This document shows, piece by piece, positions 62,471 to 64,000 of a DNA stretch of 64,000 nt. Position 1 is the first letter of the stretch. Each line of letters starts with the position of its first letter. Under the pieces are notes generated by a model. The model was not told where the DNA came from, did not search any database, and saw nothing but the letters and a program-made list of their open reading frames with translations. Source of the DNA: Eubacterium_U album. Lineage in GTDB: Bacteria > Bacillota > Clostridia > Lachnospirales > Lachnospiraceae. Location: assembly GCF_025336545.1 (NCBI RefSeq), contig NZ_JAODBU010000006.1, positions 1 to 64,000 on the forward strand, in the 5' to 3' direction. A program made the translations under genes and the position numbers.

Positions 62471-62489
62471 GTATAGGGCAAAGCCGTGT

Positions 62490-63551
62490 TTATAAAGTAA
62501 CGTCCTTGATTAACGAAATAATAGTGTCTACACCATTAGAAAGTCCGGAAACACGCATTGATTCAATGTAATCAGCACGGTTGTCATAAACTTTCTTAAT
62601 TGTATCTAAAAGAACATCAGTTGTCATTGTATCTTCGTCTATTACTTCACAGAATCCCTGCTTCTCAAATGATTTTGCATTTAAAATCTGGTCGCCACGA
62701 CTTGCATTTGCAGACAATGGAATTAAAACACTTGGTTTGTTAAGTGCTGCAATTTCGCAAATTGAATTTGAACCGGCACGGGATACAATAATATCTGCCA
62801 TAGCAAAGAAATCTTTCATTTCATCACTTATGTATTCAAATTGTGCATAACCTTTTGTACCTACAAGGCTTTCGTCAAGTTTACCTTTGCCGCAAAGGTG
62901 AGCAACCTGAAAATGTTCAAGTAATTGTGGTAAAGCAGCACGAATTGCATCGTTAACTTTTTTGGCACCAAGACTTCCACCTACGACTAATAAAACAGGT
63001 TTGTCAGTAGTAAATGAACACATATTAAGAGCATTAACTTTGTTTCCTTTAAACAATTCTTCTCTTAATGGAGAACCTGTAAATACTGCTTTATCTCCAA
63101 GAAATTTAGCTGTTTCAGGAAATGTGTGGCATACCTTAGTTGCGTAACGCATTGCTATTTTATTTGCTAAACCGGGAGTCATGTCGGACTCATGAATAAT
63201 TGTTGGAATTTTGTAAGCACTTGCTGCCATAACAACAGGAACAGTTACAAATCCGCCTTTAGAAAATACAACGTCCGGTTTATATTTCTTAATAATTTTT
63301 CTAGCTTCAAAATATCCCTTAATTACACGGAAAGGATCAGTAAAGTTTTGCCAACTGAAATATCTTCTTAACTTACCTGAAGAAATTCCTACGTAGTTTA
63401 GACCTTCTTTTTCGACTAATTGTTTTTCCATTCCGTTATAAGACCCGATATATTTAATGTCAAAACCGGCTTCTTTTAATTTAGGAACTAATGCTATATT
63501 TGGTGTTACATGTCCTGCTGTACCACCGCCTGTAAGAATAATCTTTTTCAT
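62490..63551 (-). CDS. murG: MurG N-acetylglucosaminyltransferase
   Basis: Transfers GlcNAc to lipid I to form lipid II on the inner membrane face. 353 aa, normal length. Seen: ILTGGGTAGHVTPNIALVPKL, then the C-terminal UDP-GlcNAc site VVGGSLGAKKVNDA and SRAGSNSICEIAAL. ATG at 63551 follows AAGGAGATG. Here it stands alone, apart from a dcw cluster. Confidence 0.96.
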   Translation of the reverse strand: MKKIILTGGGTAGHVTPNIALVPKLKEAGFDIKYIGSYNGMEKQLVEKEGLNYVGISSGKLRRYFSWQNFTDPFRVIKGYFEARKIIKKYKPDVVFSKGGFVTVPVVMAASAYKIPTIIHESDMTPGLANKIAMRYATKVCHTFPETAKFLGDKAVFTGSPLREELFKGNKVNALNMCSFTTDKPVLLVVGGSLGAKKVNDAIRAALPQLLEHFQVAHLCGKGKLDESLVGTKGYAQFEYISDEMKDFFAMADIIVSRAGSNSICEIAALNKPSVLIPLSANASRGDQILNAKSFEKQGFCEVIDEDTMTTDVLLDTIKKVYDNRADYIESMRVSGLSNGVDTIISLIKDVTL

Positions 63552-63687
63552 AATAATACATCTCCTTGCATAATATGTAATGACTCCGCCTAATGGTTGG
63601 TGGATAATCGTAGAAAACAGTTAATAAACTTTGTTAATTTTAGTTTAACAAAACTTAAATTGTTTCCTGATTTATAATCATAATTTT

Positions 63688-63712
63688 GGGGCCAAAATCA
63701 CATTTTGACCCC
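63688..63712 (-). terminator. Terminator after the edge gene
   Basis: An 11-bp stem with one mismatch, GGGGTCAAAAT / ATTTTGGCCCC on the minus strand, followed by AAAATTAT, so the T tail is weak. Confidence 0.55.
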
Positions 63713-63742
63713 ATGAGTGTCGTAATATAACAACATATAATT

Positions 63743-64000
63743 TTATTTTTTATCTGCATTCAAGCTGTCTACATAAGCCTGAACAGTTTCGTAATCTTCT
63801 CCACCTAAAACTTTTTCTATGATAGAAGAAGCATTGGCAACAGAAGTTTCATCAATTGACAAAACAGATAGATTCTGTCCGTTCCAAGTACACTGTTTAT
63901 AGCCGTCATTTAAACCACTAACACTGTATGAAACAATGTTCCAGCCATTGTAACCGGCACTTAACTGTTTCTTTAATTGAAGATTTGCTAAAGAACCTAA
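63743..64000 (-). CDS. C-terminal part of an unknown protein
   Basis: Only the last 85 codons lie in the window; the start is off the right edge. The fragment contains NLQLKKQLSAGYNGWNIVSY and QCTWNGQNLSVL, seen here as NGWNIVSYS and CTWNGQNLS, then an acidic helical end SLNADKK. I do not recognise the family. It is transcribed leftwards ahead of murG, with a terminator-like hairpin between. Confidence 0.7.
   Translation of the reverse strand, partial: LGSLANLQLKKQLSAGYNGWNIVSYSVSGLNDGYKQCTWNGQNLSVLSIDETSVANASSIIEKVLGGEDYETVQAYVDSLNADKK

Overview
The window is a low-GC, AT-rich stretch of a Firmicutes chromosome centred on the replication origin. The order gyrA-gyrB-recF-S4 protein-dnaN-dnaA on the minus strand, an AT-rich gap, then rpmH-rnpA-yidD-yidC-jag-mnmE-mnmG-rsmG-parA-parB on the plus strand is the classic Firmicutes origin layout. 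A DUF4446 gene after parB, a V-type ATPase operon, a DacF-type carboxypeptidase, the extended L34 N-terminus and a Gram-positive YidC all suggest an anaerobic Clostridia, most likely a Lachnospiraceae-like gut or rumen bacterium. That placement is inference; there is no rRNA in the window to confirm it.

Layout. 1-700: a strong leftward promoter and leader leaving the window, then tRNA-Ser. 707-2936: a minus operon for two-subunit fumarase and an acyltransferase. 3091-11739: gyrA to dnaA, minus strand. 10033-10356 and 11740-12184: the origin, in two clusters of putative DnaA boxes that do not read TTATCCACA but mostly TTATTAACA. 12256-19215: ribosome/tRNA modification and membrane insertion genes. 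19626-20528: four parS sites before parA-parB. 23.3-30 kb: a kinase-fold gene, serS, tRNA-Arg, an exonuclease, a degenerate tyrosine recombinase and dacF. 29860-38402: a nine-gene V-type ATPase operon on the minus strand. 38595-42307: trmB, an AI-2E family permease, tRNA-Lys, a 72-bp tandem repeat element next to a decayed sensor-kinase gene, and a ThrH-like phosphatase.

42368-52256 is the main accessory region: one tight operon of nine genes from a clear promoter to a clear terminator. RfbF, RfbG and RfbH should make CDP-3,6-dideoxy-4-ketohexose. A ThDP enzyme and a DRE-TIM aldolase are placed to add a carbon branch, and an NAD-dependent reductase to finish the sugar. A GtrB-like transferase, a GtrA-like flippase and a polytopic GT-C-like protein could load it on lipid, flip it and transfer it outside the cell. 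This looks like a self-contained surface glycosylation system for an unusual branched deoxysugar, related to but not the same as yersiniose synthesis. It is the best candidate here for an undescribed system.

52280-64000: cell-surface genes (anchored protein, two tandem ATP-grasp ligases behind a possible structured RNA, a CapA-like protein, GT2, a second GtrA, UDP-galactopyranose mutase), then a rhomboid protease, a HIT protein, murG and the 3' end of a further minus-strand gene. All calls rest on reading the sequence and on general knowledge of families; no database search was run.
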